Assembly (NCBI GenBank): GCA_009602735.1
Contig: WELA01002297.1
Coordinates: 924,126-988,125, forward strand
Length of the DNA: 64,000 bases
Origin: Mesotaenium endlicherianum
Taxonomy: Eukaryota > Streptophyta > Zygnematophyceae > Zygnematales > Mesotaeniaceae
Reading direction: 5' to 3'
Shown here: piece after piece, positions 33,909 through 46,900 of the stretch
How the letters are laid out: every line of letters starts with the position of its first letter
How positions within the stretch are numbered: the first letter of the stretch is position 1
Program-made: the position numbers and the translations under genes
The notes under the pieces: generated by a model
Seen by the model: only the letters and a program-made list of their open reading frames with translations
Told to the model about the DNA's origin: nothing
The model's database searches: none

Positions 33909-35014
33909 GGCGGTCAACAAGAAAGGACCTTCGGGGAGCGCAACATAGTAAGCGCTAGCGGAGCATTAACTAACCCGTTGCTAGTGGTTGAAGGCATGCA
34001 CTCCATCCATTACATGCTTTTTTCCTCTGGTCGAACCATAATAAAAATAGTCAATCAGGGGGTACTGTTGGTCTTGCTTCAGGCTTCGGCGACAACGGGT
34101 ACCCTCTCGCTAGTATCCTCTCCGTCGCTATTACTGCGTGCTGCTGCTCCAAGTCAAAATCAGAGTACAGACTCCAGAGCACATTATTTCTTATTTCGTC
34201 AACAAAGATCCCAGACAGGAAAAACGTCATGGTTGACCATACTAACTGAGTCCGAGCGTCAAATACAGTCAATGTGATCTCAAGGACACGGCAGGATCAG
34301 GGCAGGATGGTGCAGGACCAGCCAGGACAGGTCCACGCCGGTCCACGAGGATTGAGGCAATTTGATTCGCCTGCCTGACTCTTCAAGCTGGTTCAAGCAT
34401 GAGAGACGCTTCGAACGTGAAAGGCGGGAGAAGCGCAAAAGCGTGCGCGAGCTGTTGTATATGCGTCGACTTCAGCTCAAAAGAGAGTCCAAAAAGTGGG
34501 CATTAAAAAACAGTGATGCCGTTGCCGTTGCTACCAGCGGTTCAAAGAGAACATAATTTGTTCACCAACTTGACTTGTAAATTGGATGAAGGAACAACCT
34601 TTTCAAAAAAGGTGCATCAAAAGATGTTCGGCACAGAAGCAAAGGGTGCACGGTATTTGCCCTCGTGCATATTTTGCAAAACATATGAACAACCTACATA
34701 TGTTGCAAGTTGTCAAAGGGTGTGCATTAGATAGTCGTTTGGAAGATGAAGACGCATTCATGCTCATTGTGCACGAGTACTTCAGATGCGCGTGTTATTT
34801 ACCAAATCTTGGTTAATCAATGTGTAGATTCCTAAGGAAAAGAATGAGTCCGCTCCATATCACAATGGCGTAGACTTGAATTTTTCACAACACAAAGCAC
34901 CAGCCAGATACACGCTCATACACGTCGAAAAGATGTGCCAACATAGGACACGCATGCACTTGGCCCATTTCATTATAAACATTGAACAACGAATTTGATT
35001 CCAACATCGTCCAG
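33909..35014. other. Intergenic: upstream of SKIP8-like, downstream of SUT
   Basis: About 1.1 kb between the start of the SKIP8-like gene and the stop of the sucrose transporter, both on the minus strand. It should contain the SKIP8-like promoter and the SUT 3' UTR. A CAGGA-rich low-complexity stretch lies at about 34286-34335. No gene is supported. Confidence 0.5.
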
Positions 35015-38000
35015 CTACACAGCGTGAAACTGAACATACCCACCTCGTCTCGTTTGCGGCAGTTTCAGCCAAGCGACTATTCCAGCACCAAGAGCAAACA
35101 CAGCAGCTGCTGCAAATGCTGGCTCATTTCCTCCCCCGAAGAGAGCATCCCAAGGTCCCGCTCCAAGAGCGACAACAATCTGTACAAAATTCCAGAAACG
35201 TGAAGTGGGCTCGTCAATTTTGGCCACATGCCACAGAGACGTAACTTTGAGTACACGTATATTTGCAAGAAAAGTGCGGAACACACATTCTGCACACAGA
35301 TTCACTGTTGAAGCCCAGTGCTTGAAGAAGTAAGGAACAATAAATCACTCTAGCATCTGGCAGAGGAGGGCATAAGCAGTAAAACCAGGGGAAGTGAACC
35401 CAGCAAGTGGCTTCAATGCATGCATTGGGTTATGTGGCACACACCGCACCTGTGGTAAAACGATGGCAAGATTCAAGATGCCCATCGCAAGACCTGCACA
35501 AACCACATCCATGAAAAACTTAGTCCTGGGTGAAGCTTTGCTAGAGGGGGAATGGTCAGGAGAGTACGCCCGCACCCCTCCCATTACCTCACTTTCCACC
35601 AGCAAACATGGTTGCTACTCGTAGATTGCACCGGTACACGTTGGTACACGTTAAAATGAGTACTATACTTGAGAACGAGGATTGTGGAAAATGAAATAGC
35701 AGGAGAGGAGAAGAACCTTCGTGTGGCGGGGGATAGGCAAAAAAATGAAGATGCGGAATGGCAAGAGAAACTCTCAGAATAAGCAAATACCTTGGCCGCC
35801 ACCGCTATTGGAGGTGAACTCAGCAGTCAAAGCATACGGTACACTGAATGTGATCTGCACCCATCACGAGCCCCCGCACATGCCACTTGTCAGTCAGCCA
35901 CACGTGCTTGTGCACGGCTGCATTTCCGACAGGGGGCAAACATATTATGCATGTACTGAATTTGGTACCAATATTGCCAGCACTCACGCAGGACAGGAGC
36001 AAAAAGCAGAGTCTTAGGTTCCGTAGGAACGAATGTTGACAGACCGGCAAGCAAGCGGCGACACAGAGGCTGCCTTGGTTCCCAGTGACAGGGAAAGGGT
36101 GCCAACTTTGTCCCCATGCGCAGAAAATGCACGCAGTGCACAGGTGCACGCCAGAGCAGGTACAAGCGGAAAGAAGGAGCCAAACAGCCCCGGAGAATTG
36201 CAGCAGCAGCGGCAGCGTCAGCAGGGATTGCGGAGAAAGCGTACCGCAAACGGGGCCCCAAGAACGGCAAAGATGGCGAGGGCCGCATGCTTGACCCAGG
36301 CGGGATGCGACACCACCTCTGTGCCGCCCACACGCGCGACGTGCACAGCCACGGCCGTGATGGTGCACGTGGCCGCCATGCACACGCACACCAGCAGGTT
36401 GCCAGCCGCCCACACGTTCTTGGCCCCCATCAGGCGGCACAGCGGGTCGATGGCCAGCGACGTGAGGGCCTGGACAACCTGCAGCACGTCCCATGCGCAC
36501 AGCCGGAAGTCCATGCATTCAGCTGCCACTCGTGACATAGGGCCACCCCAGGGTCGGATATCTCTTGCATGCGTACGATCAAGTGCGCGATTGCTGATGC
36601 GCTCTTCGTAGTGGTGGGAGGATCTCGCTTCGTCTGTGTCATCTGTGTGTGAACCAGGGACAGCAAAGAACCACGTTCACAGTGACAGCCTGAGCATGCA
36701 GGCGTGGAGCTCGTCAACCCCGCAGCTGTCACAATCAGCCAGACGCTAGTCGTTTGCAACGGAGAAGGAGTTGTAACTCCCTCGTTCCCCAACAAACCCC
36801 TGAGTAGTGAAGCAAGCTGGAGTTTGCCTCGGTGCCGCAATTGGTCCCCACTGCGAGCCAGCCGAGCCAAGAGGGAGGCTAGGCTTTCTCACCACGCAAA
36901 TCCCAGGACCGTGTGCAATTGACGACATCGCAAGACGTCAGAAACAGGACTAAGTGTGTCCAGATTGCTAGTGGCAGCCCCGGGCCCCCCATTGCAAAAA
37001 GATTGATGCAAGGGGGAAGAGAACGAGAGAGAGTGTATTACGGAGTTGAGCAGGAGGCCCAGGGCGCCCTCGTGGACCCCTTGCTGATAGAGAGCTGCCG
37101 CCTCCGAGGTGTCCCCCAGGTGGCCAGGCTCTCCCAGGAAGATCTCACGCCCCATCCAGTCTGTGTCAAACAACAGGAAGGGGAACCACGCGGTCTGCAC
37201 GCCCGCAGGGAAGCAGGCCCACAGACACCGGCAGGCGGATCGAGTCAGTGGCTGTCACGAGGAAGCAAAGCAAGAAAAAGCAGAAAGGCATATCTTGCTG
37301 CTACGCCAAAGCTGGCAGCAGAGGCAGAAATAGGGGGAAGCAGCCGTGCACTGGTGCTCTTGCTTACGATTGTTGACAGCCTGTTTGCCTGCCTGCCCTT
37401 CTGCCCGTCTGCAGGCTTTCAGTAGCTGACGTCAGCGTCGCCAGTTGTTGCACTGGATCCTATGCAGCTATGCCCTTCTGCCAAGCCTCGACAGCTGGCA
37501 GCCTTTGAAGCAGGCATTTCATGTGCACCTTTCTTGGATGCAGGGCTTTCGTATGGACCAGCAGGGGCAGATGATGTGACGTGAAGGCTACAGTAGCTCT
37601 GAGCTTGCGCCAGCACGCTTCCGTTCCTTTCTGCAGAAAGTAGAAGATGCACCAGTAGAATGAAGAGTTGTGGAGAGAAGGGGGCAAAGGAGGAGGAAGG
37701 AGAGGAGGAGGTGGAGGGACCAGGTGCGCACCCAAGACAGGGCCATGACGAGCAGGATCATCTTCATGGTGGGCGGCAGAGCCCGGATGCCCACGAGGAG
37801 ATTCACCATGACAGAGGCTGGTCCCCCTCCCACGCCAGCCTGGTCCTCCGCCTTGTCGGCGGCGGTGGCGGCAGCCGAAGCATCCACCCCCACCTCCTGG
37901 AAGCCTCGTTCCCCCTCCCCTCCTTCCCCTCCTGCTGGGCTGCGGGAGCCCTCCGGTGCGGCGCTCCCGTTGCTGCCGCCGCGCGCTCTGTTCTCGTCGC

Positions 38001-41000
38001 TGCCGTCGTCGATGTAGGCAATCTTCTGGCCGACCCGGATGTCGGGAAGCGGAATCTCCTTGGCGGCCGTCAGTGTGACCGCGGTGCAGATCGCCAAGAA
38101 GAGCTGCACGCGGGCAAGCGACAGGTGGCAGACAGCTGCCGTCAGATGCATAGAGCAGCAACAGCAGTTGCACACTCACTGCCCCCCACTACACAAGCAA
38201 TAATTTAACCCCTAAGAAACTAGGCAGGCGTTTTGTAGTGACAAGAAATATGGCCCCTGTGACTACTGTAGACCTGGCTTTGACAGACGCAGTAAGAGTA
38301 CTGCTGCCCAGAGTTGCACACAAGCGCGCAAGCGCTTTTCTGTCGCCCAGCCCAGAGCCGCATTTCACAGAAACTCTCGTGAAGTTTGGGTCGACACCCT
38401 GGTGCTTTCCGACCGGGAAGAAGGCCACGAGGAGGGAGAGGTGAGTGGGGAGGTGCTCACGATGGCAATGAGGTAGGCGGCCTTCAGGTTGGCGCAAGGG
38501 GCGCTGCAGGCTGTGCTAGTCAAGAATGGAAACCACCTGCACTGGATGAACACAAGCCCCCTCGAGCCTGCCTGAGTGGCCAAGTCACACGGCGGCGGCC
38601 GCAGCAGCAGCAGCCGCTGACAAGGGTCCTACGGCACAGCCTGGCCCAGACTAGAGCGGGTGACATGGAGAGCATCACACAGGGCCCATCATCATCCTAT
38701 CCACCCTGCTCTCACGTCCACGAGTAAGAGGTTTACCGGCTACAGCACTGCAATGGCACCAGTAGTGGATGCAGATGTATGTATATATATATATATATAC
38801 GTAACAAATTTTGCATATACGTACATAGTATACATGCATGTATTTGTACAGACATATACATGTGTATGGGTGAAGATGTTGACGACACCCACAACAGAGT
38901 CCCAAGGTAACAGCAGCAGACAAGTGCAAGCTTCTCTCCGTCAATGTGCTGGCCAAAGAAGACATGCAGAGTCAAGTCGTCTGCAAACGAGCTTAAGCAT
39001 CCCCCATGTACTCATAAACCCCGCAGTCAAAAGACGGCCACCAAAATTGGTCGCCAGGCCTGGGCGGCAGCAGACGGGCAATCAATAGCTCCTCAGCAAG
39101 AGCCACAGCCTGCACGCTGCTTCCGCGCCCCTTGCCTGCTTGCCCGATGCTTCAAACGCCTGAGGGCAGCGGGGCAGGCGTGGGGTCAGGCACATACTTG
39201 TACCAGGAGCTGATAGTCCCGGTGGAGTAGCCCAGGATGTTCCCAACAGCTGTCCACAGGGAGTAGAGAGCATTGGCCGCATCCTGCTGGTCAGGGCCTG
39301 CACAGGGAGGGGGGTAGAGAGAGATGGAGTGAGAGGGCTCCGGTGGGGCGACGTGCGTTCGAGAAGAAAACGCAGAAGGGAAGTTTCGCCCGCTCCTGCT
39401 CCTGGTCAGATTATGCCACCGGCTTCCCTATACGCTTTCGAAGATTGGATACAGGTGCCTGGCCATCGTCAGACTGAATTGACTTGAGCCGGTCTTAAAT
39501 CAATTTTGTTTGCCTGACATGCTCACATAAGACCCCCCCACGTTCCAAGTCCCAAGAGCTTGCAGTTCAGCATTAGATGACTATTTGAGAGAGCAGCCAA
39601 TTGCGCGACTTGACTTTGAAAGGGTGCAGTAATAGACAGGAAGAGACTTTGCATGCAAAAACGATGGTGGGAGCTTCGCTTGCCACTTTGGCAAGAACAT
39701 TGTGGCACCAGAGGAAATCGGGACCAACTGACCTGCTAGATCTGCAAGAAGAGCTCGGCTTGGCCCCTGCTCCCGTCACAAACAAGGTGCACTGGATTAC
39801 AAAGCCGCAGCAGAATTTTTACGCCTCCATGCATCTCTCTCTTGGAAATCAAACTCACAAGAGATGGCCAGCAACTTCCACCCACATGCTTAATCGATGC
39901 AAACTCATGCTGGAGGCAGGACAATAGGATGCCCTTTTGTAACCCCCCACATACAAGCCTTAGGAACCAGTACAGCAGCCCTTAAACTAGCAGCCATGAG
40001 AGTAGATGAGAGTGGCAGCGAATGCTATTGCTTCCTTCTGACAGCATAGAAAATACGGTCACAAACAAAGCTTTTCCAGTGGTTGCCAGCGAGATGTCAT
40101 GACTTGTAGCCTGACAATTGTCTTCCTTGAAACTCATTGAAGCCTCTCATGCTGGCTCTAGTCTTCTCACATGCTATCCTGCCTTCCCGGCAAGCTGCCG
40201 TCGAAGGCGACAACCAACACCTCTCAACTCAAGGCAATATTTTTTTCTGACTCGATAATTAGTCAGCTAAATCTGATCTTAGATGTATACGTACTCCAGG
40301 GAGACAAGCGGTATCATGCATCCTACCTGTACTGTGTTGTTGCTGAGGTCCAGGCACCAGAAACCAATGATGAAGAGGGTACATGCGAACGGCCTCGTTC
40401 TGCGCCAGACATCACTTTGGGATGTGAAGTGAAGTTCATCACACGTCTTTCAATGCAGGGGCGACATGCAAGGGGAGCAAATTGAAGAGGAGCAAATTGC
40501 AGAGCCGGACCTCTTTGCCACCACCTAAATTTAGTGTAACAGAGGTTTCCCAGAGTTGCCACGCTCAGATGATTTCATGGCAAACGTCTAGAGTTGCAGC
40601 ATTGCCATTGGCAACTGTTCGTGCACTTGACAACTTCATCTTATCATTGCAGAGAGACAAGTGGAGCGTGATCGGCCAACAACTTCAAGGGGCCCGGGTG
40701 TCTTGTTGGAAAAAACTTAACATACCGTTTGTTCAGGTACCTTTCGTCCCCTATTAGATATCCCAAGTCAGCTGAAAAGCCAATAAGTAAAACCTGCAGG
40801 TACCAGCAATGAAGTATGAAATTAGCTGATGTATAAGCAGCTCACACTCTTCCTAGAGCAGTAATGGGCGAGAGTAAGATGCAAATTCCGGGGAGTAAGT
40901 TGCAAATTTTTATCTTCTGGTGGACTACTAGTGGCTCCTCTCTACTTGTGTGCGTCCATTGCAGGAGGTTCTTCAACGAATCTGAATCACTTACTGCAAA

Positions 41001-41948
41001 AGCGACCAGTACTGCTCCAGCAAGAATGAATGGCCTCCGGCGTCCCCATGAAGACCTACAAGTGTCACTCCAGACCCCCACGCAAGGTTGGACCTGGTCC
41101 AGCAGTCTTCAAATATGTCAGGATTTGGCCTAACTGACGTGATGTCACTAACTAATCTACCCTCGCCTTCAGGCACAGCTGAGAGCTGCAAATAGACCCC
41201 AACTTCAACTGAGAGCCTCTCGGCCCAAGCATCACGCAGAAATGATGTTGGTCGTAGTGTTTACACAAGCTTGAAGGAAAACATGAGATGTGAAGGAGAC
41301 TGTAGCCGAATTACCAGGAGCCCAGATATTGGACCACAGAGCCAAATGAAAGATACCCAGTGGTGAGGTATGCCAAGAGTCTGCTCACAACCTCAACATC
41401 CAACCACTTGGTAAGAAATGGAGAACTGCAACTCCAATACAGCAAGTCAAGGTAGAAGTAGGGGTGAAAGTAGAAACCTAGCCACCTTTAAGAGGTTTTG
41501 GAAAAATAATCCACAAGAAGTCATTTTTGCCATTTCAGTACATATTGGAATCTTACCTCAACGTAAGGTGTCAACAGTGACAGCTGCAAAGCCCAACCAA
41601 ATTGTATACCTGCAACCCAATGCTCCCGTACATTACAATACCGTCATACTCCAAATAAGAGCCATGGCTTCCACCTGCTGTAAAAGCATGCCTTCAAGTG
41701 AGAACGAAGTAACGATGGTTGATGCAGTAATCACCTGCCCCTATCATGGCTATGAGGACCATTTTCCTCATAGGTAGGAACCTGCTTCCTTCATCCGCCC
41801 CCAACTTTGCTTCTCCATGATGCGGTTCCTGATTTTGCATGTCAAATGTCCTTTCGACATCAACTTCTTCCAATCCGTCCACAGCTGGGCTATCTACATG
41901 AGCCAATTCTACCTCGGCTAAAGCAGGGCCCCCACTCACCTTCCCCAT
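35015..41948 (-). CDS. Sucrose/H+ symporter (SUT/SUC family)
   Basis: Twelve-helix GPH/MFS carrier that moves sucrose with protons across the plasma membrane or tonoplast. Fifteen exons in coding order: 41948-41735, 41609-41557, 41380-41315, 41093-40995, 40793-40741, 40399-40327, 39766-39733, 39297-39198, 38536-38461, 38103-37732, 37194-37042, 36478-36245, 35854-35791, 35493-35450 and 35179-35015. All join in frame to 599 residues. Family blocks: [59 protein letters not shown] (about 116-134), [55 protein letters not shown] and [16 protein letters not shown]. Plant SUTs have about 500-520 residues; the excess is a Gly/Ala/Glu-rich central loop of about 90 residues (about 272-365) in exon 10 and a longer N-terminus. 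The subgroup is uncertain; the motifs recall SUT4 types. Confidence 0.95.
38779..38801. repeat. (AT)n microsatellite in a SUT intron
   Basis: A run of about ten TA dinucleotides ending TATACG, within the intron between exons 8 and 9 of the sucrose transporter. Confidence 0.9.
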
Positions 41949-43598
41949 CCTGGTAACTTCCTGCTGTTTCCTCTACAGAACCTTTTTGAGATATTTCCAG
42001 CTAACCTTGCAGGTGCAAATCACAGAACCTCAGAGCTGCACAGACAGTACCTTGTCGTTTCGGGTCTGAGTTCCTTCGACGTGCGAATGACAAGATTGGA
42101 TCACTTTTGTGGGATAGAGCCGAACACTACGCTGAAGAAGACTCAATCGATGCAAGCAACAGGTATACCGTTGCACGCCATATATAACACATACAACGCA
42201 TTCCTACTTCTGACAGTCTGTCTAAGCCATCACGACCTCATAGGGAGCTGGACATGAAGTGCGGCTACAGGTTGATCACGAGGCACAATGTGACAGGTAT
42301 GTGTGCACCTGCTACCAACTCGAGCTCATCCAATTCACATACTTTCCGCTTCATTGAGCGACCATGAAACGACGCTTTTCAGTGTTGACCTATTTGTATA
42401 AAGTTGGCTCCTAGTAGCTTGAATGATAACGGATCACAGGCAATCACAGGAAGTGAGGAGGCAGTGGGAGGCAGGGTGAAAGAGTGTTGCCCACGATTGC
42501 CAGGTGGAAAGACGATACCAGGATGCTTACAATTGGCATCCTCAGAGTGCCTCGAGCAGCGTACCACCTTTAGAGTGCCTCAGATTGCCTAAGATGGCCT
42601 CAGAGCGCCTCAATTGATTATATTATTTTTATGTTGGATCCCAAGTCCATTATACACTATTATACACCATCATACACAAATCCTCTATCGTCGTGCTCGC
42701 GTGATGGACCATGGTGCGCGGCAGTCAACGTGCTCCTTTTTCCTGGCCGTTTCCTTGCCGGTGGCCAGCTTAAATCCACATCACTTAAAATGGTGTAAAA
42801 AAGGGCGTTCTCTTTTGGTTGTCGTAACACCTCTGTTCTTGTCGATATATAGGCATGCATTCGGCTATACAGTGATGGCTAAAAGCTGGCTGAAAGTTTT
42901 GGGGTTCTTAGAAAGTGTAATTCTGAAAGTGGCTGAATTAAACTGCAAATATTCAAAAGTCAAACTCTATCTTGGTCGAATTTGGCGCCACATAGTCTTA
43001 TCCAGGTCATATTTGGTGCCATGGACAGGTCTATATGACTCACATGCGTGCCCATGCGGCTGAATGCGGCCCAAGTTGGATTGGCGCAGATAGCGTGTCA
43101 CCTCTTTGACGTCAGGGCATCACTTATGATGGTCGTACACGCTGGGCGACGCTCAACGACGGTCGCCATCTAGAAACCCTAGAAGCCATCGAGGGGCTAC
43201 AAGCGGACTGACTACGGAAGGATACCGTTTACTCTATACTTGGGGCCATGATCAGCACCTGAACTACTACGCTGCTGGCATGGCATGACTAGGCCACTGC
43301 TTGCACGCGATTGAGCCGGAGCCCGCCTATCCGACAATCGGGGTGAGGCAATATAGAACTATCTTGTTATCAGAATATGTAAAGATTGGTCATGTGTGCA
43401 GGATTGGTGTGTTGACTTCTTGTACTGGTTGAGTTCGTCCTCTGTTCCTGTACTTGATTCTCTAGTGTCGGGCAATGTGTGAGAGGGACTTGCCTATGGT
43501 TGACAGGTTGAACTACTGAGTGCAGGTTCACTTTCATACTTGATAGATGATACGTAAACCAACTTGTGTCTCCAATTTGCGTCATCCGGTGACCAAAG
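41949..43598. promoter_or_regulatory. Upstream region between SUT (-) and bromodomain gene (+)
   Basis: About 1.65 kb between the SUT start and the upstream ORF of the bromodomain gene. Both promoters should be here. Small local repeats are seen: a (G/T)CCTCAGA-type series at about 42540-42612 and TATACAC copies at about 42652-42675. No gene is supported. Confidence 0.5.
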
Positions 43599-43931
43599 AT
43601 GTCTAGCGAAACTTGTCCTTACGAACTACCACTCACAATGCTTTCCCAGGTGGTGTTTACAGGGAGACGTACTCTTTGCTTACCGGCCAAGAAGGGTTCT
43701 GCTCTATTTGAGCAACGTTTCCAGGAGAGAATTACCAGGGGTGAAACAGAAGGGGACCAGGTTACTTGTTGTACCACATCATTAGATCAGGTATTTGAAG
43801 GGGAGGTTCATGGGCTGTTACCATGGACGGCTCAGTGTAGCCTATTCAATGTACTCGATAAGCAAGGGGATATTTTGATAGGCCGGGATTTCGCATCCGT
43901 GGCAAACTTCTCATGGATAAAAAGAAGCTGA
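43599..43931 (+). CDS. Long upstream ORF overlapping the bromodomain start (110 codons)
   Basis: An ATG-initiated frame whose stop lies 19 bases past the start of the main bromodomain ORF, in a different frame. Its composition is protein-like and not low-complexity (ALFEQRFQERITRGETEG, LDKQGDILIGRDFASVANFS). It could be a regulatory uORF, a separate small gene, or a 5' exon whose splicing I did not see. I do not recognise a family. An open frame of this length is possible by chance. Confidence 0.35.
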   Translation: MSSETCPYELPLTMLSQVVFTGRRTLCLPAKKGSALFEQRFQERITRGETEGDQVTCCTTSLDQVFEGEVHGLLPWTAQCSLFNVLDKQGDILIGRDFASVANFSWIKRS

Positions 43932-46900
43932 AAGTTATTCTTAAGTTGCCAAAGCCGTTAAAGAGAAGTCATGAAGATGAGAGCTCTGATGGGCCTAGTT
44001 GTTCAGATAGCAGGAATGGATTGAGGAGCATGCTCGAATATAGTAATGAGGCCCAACTGAGTCCTTCTTCAGCTCCACCAAAGAAGAGGAAGTTGACAAC
44101 TTTTGCCAGGGAGATCCCGTCACCTGCACAAAGTTCCGGGTCACGCGAGCTTTTAGCCTGGGGTAGTCCTCTTTCACAGGGTATTACAAAGCGTCCTCGT
44201 AAGGTAACTTTTGCTACCCGACTGTTACTGTAACGCGTTGACCTAATTAGGGTACAGATATGCTGTATATCAACAGTATCTGGAAAATGTGTGGCAGTTT
44301 GCTTCCTGTGGCATTCGTGACTTTGTTTCTTCAAACTTACATGCCTTGGCCAATTGACAGAGGGATGTTCTTTGGAAACAGCAGTTGGGCCTGAGGACGT
44401 GCTTTGAAACTACCATCTGTATCAGTCTGCAAAATGTACTCGGAAGCAGTGCATGCAATTTTCTGTTCCTGCTGGCCATATAGTCTGCCCAGTACTTAAG
44501 TTTTTGATATAAGTGGGAATGTGGTGGTGTGCTGGGTCATGGTGGATATCATATGCCTGAGTACAACAAGTAAAGCACATTGTGCTTGCGTTCTTGATGC
44601 AGGCTTTTGATTATGTGGTCAGGGGCATAGTCATGCACTTGTTTTTTTCTATTGTAGTCTTTACGCGTCATATTGTTTTGCCTTTGGTTGTGTTTTCCTA
44701 TGTGAAGCCAAAGGTGACGCTTGACCCTCACATCAGCCCCGCAAAGCCACCCAAGGGTCCTCTGGTGAAGCCGCACAAGAATTATGCTTCAAGTACTCAA
44801 GGTGTGCCATGTATTAATATGAACAATGTCAAAAGCACAGAACAAGTGGAAAGCCTAAAGTGAGTCTTGGCATGTTTGCATTGGTTATCAGTCTTTTTAG
44901 TAGCCGTGAATTTGTTATGGGAGTCAGTGCCCAAGTCTTCGTTGCTAGTACTGTCAGACTTGTAAGACTTAGCTTTGTCTTTGAGACTCCAGGTGTTCAG
45001 CATATTGTACGGTCGTTGTGGACACTTATTGTGATTGGGTCATGCTTGCTTACGTCTTCCGTTTGGGGTTCCAGTTGCTGTGATACTGGCCAGGGAGTCT
45101 AATTGCTCAAACTTAATGCTATTAAACTTGTTGACTTGGCTCTCATAAAATGTTTCACCCTTCTAATCGTGCATGTGCCTGGACATCTTGTGGTCATTTT
45201 GCAGGAAGTCTCCTTGGGTTGAAAATTTCTATGGAGGCAGTTCTTGACAAACTTCAGAAGTGAGTTTCTCTAGCACTGCTTATTATTCTTTGGTTTCTGA
45301 CATCGCTGTAAGCACTGAGGTGCTAGGTCATTTGAGTTGCAGTAGTGAGCATGCAGGGTTATTATGCTGTACTATAATGAGTTATCAATCCTCACTACTA
45401 ACGTCTCTATTACGACTTGTGCATATTCTAGAGCTGTTCGGCGCTGGTTTATGTGTCTACATCCAGAACTGAATATATGCACAATTGATCCATGTATGCA
45501 AGGTGTCGTCAAAAAGTTTTGTTCCATCTTAGAGGATGTCGTGCTTTGCATTACCCTCATGCTCTTTTGTGTCATTGTGAATGCAGGAAAGATGTGTACA
45601 ATGTTTTTGCAGAGCCTGTTAAGGCAGAGCAGGTGTGCTTTTTTCCGTGTAGTTTATTGCTAAATCTTTGTCTTGTTGTAGTTTACAGTACATTGGAACA
45701 AATGCTAGGACGCTAAGCTGACAAATTAAGGGGTCATAAATGCAAGCAATGTGTACATGTGGCACTTGAGCTCCTCTGGGCCTGGAGTTGTTCTGCTTAG
45801 AGCAGCCTTAGTATGTAGCTGAATGTTTAACGTCTTTTGTGTAGCTGCTTATGGTATAAGTAGACCATTGATGGGTAGGCTAAGGTGCAAGGAGTGTAAT
45901 CTGCATCTTAAGGCACGTGTATAAGTCAAGTTGTAAAGTTCTTTATTCGGTGATTGGGCACGTTGCCAACAGGAGCAAAGCCTGTCCACTCAGTGGTATT
46001 CTTCTGGAATTGCCCATTAAAGATGTCTCTTGGCGGTGCAGGTGCCTGATTACTATGATGTAATCAAAGATCCCATGGATTTTCTGACGATGAGGAAGCG
46101 GATAAATGCTGGTCATTACACATCTTGGGAGCAGTTCAAGGTTAGTGATGTCTTCATAATGGACGCTGCCTTATTCTGTAAGATCCATTGCTGGAGATAG
46201 AATCTTTCAGTCAACATTTATATATCTGTAAAATGATGGACATTGCTTTTGCCAGAGCAGTTGGAAGCACAAGAAGCAAAATGACTTTTTTCTGAGGACA
46301 TTCCTGTCTGTGTGTGGTTGGGAGCAGATGGACATCTTGCTTGTATGCGGCAATGCTATGCGTTACAATGCCCCCGGAACCTTCTACTTCAGGCAGGCGA
46401 AGCTTTTACAGGATGCTTCAAAGAAGGCGATAGAAGCAGCCCAGTCTGGTGAGCCGGAGAAGCCAAGAGGGAAGAGGGGTCGAAAGCCCAAAGCCTGGAG
46501 CCTGCCAGCTGACAAACGCAGCAAGCCTGAGTCTCAGGACCGTTTACAGTTGGATGTTGCAGGTATTTTTTTCAGATTGGTTACTGCTGGCTGATTTGTG
46601 CTTGTCCTGCCTTTAGTCCTGGCTTCCTGGAGTTTGAGAGACCTTCTGCAAGTTTTCCTTTTTTTTTGCACTCCTGCCACGTTGGTGTTTGGATGGTAGG
46701 TGTATCTGGAATTGCTGTGGAGTATTTGGGTCTTCCTTCTCTATATGCTTGAGATTGACGACTCTTGGACTCCCTTTATGTTGCAGTTGCAGACGGCATC
46801 TCGGTGCAATATGATCATAGTGGACGAATTGGCTCCTGGGATGATACAACAGGTATAGACGGGGAGGAGTCCACTGGAGGAGCTCCCCTGTATTCCCTTG

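Noticed and set aside
34362-34556. Small Arg/Glu/Lys-rich ORF (64 codons)
   Set aside because: Looks protein-like in composition but short and isolated with no homologue known to me; not supported.
36245-36333. Apparent frame break in the sucrose transporter after GAPFA
   Set aside because: The GTACGC at 36244-36239 is a splice donor; the next exon at 35854 continues with ITFSVPYAL, so the gene is intact.
37460-38179. Minus-strand frame of about 239 codons, Arg/Gly-rich
   Set aside because: It is an alternative frame of SUT exon 10, whose correct frame matches the sucrose transporter family.
42614-43063. Plus-strand ORF of 149 codons
   Set aside because: Lies in the SUT/bromodomain intergenic region, no family resemblance, no good start context.
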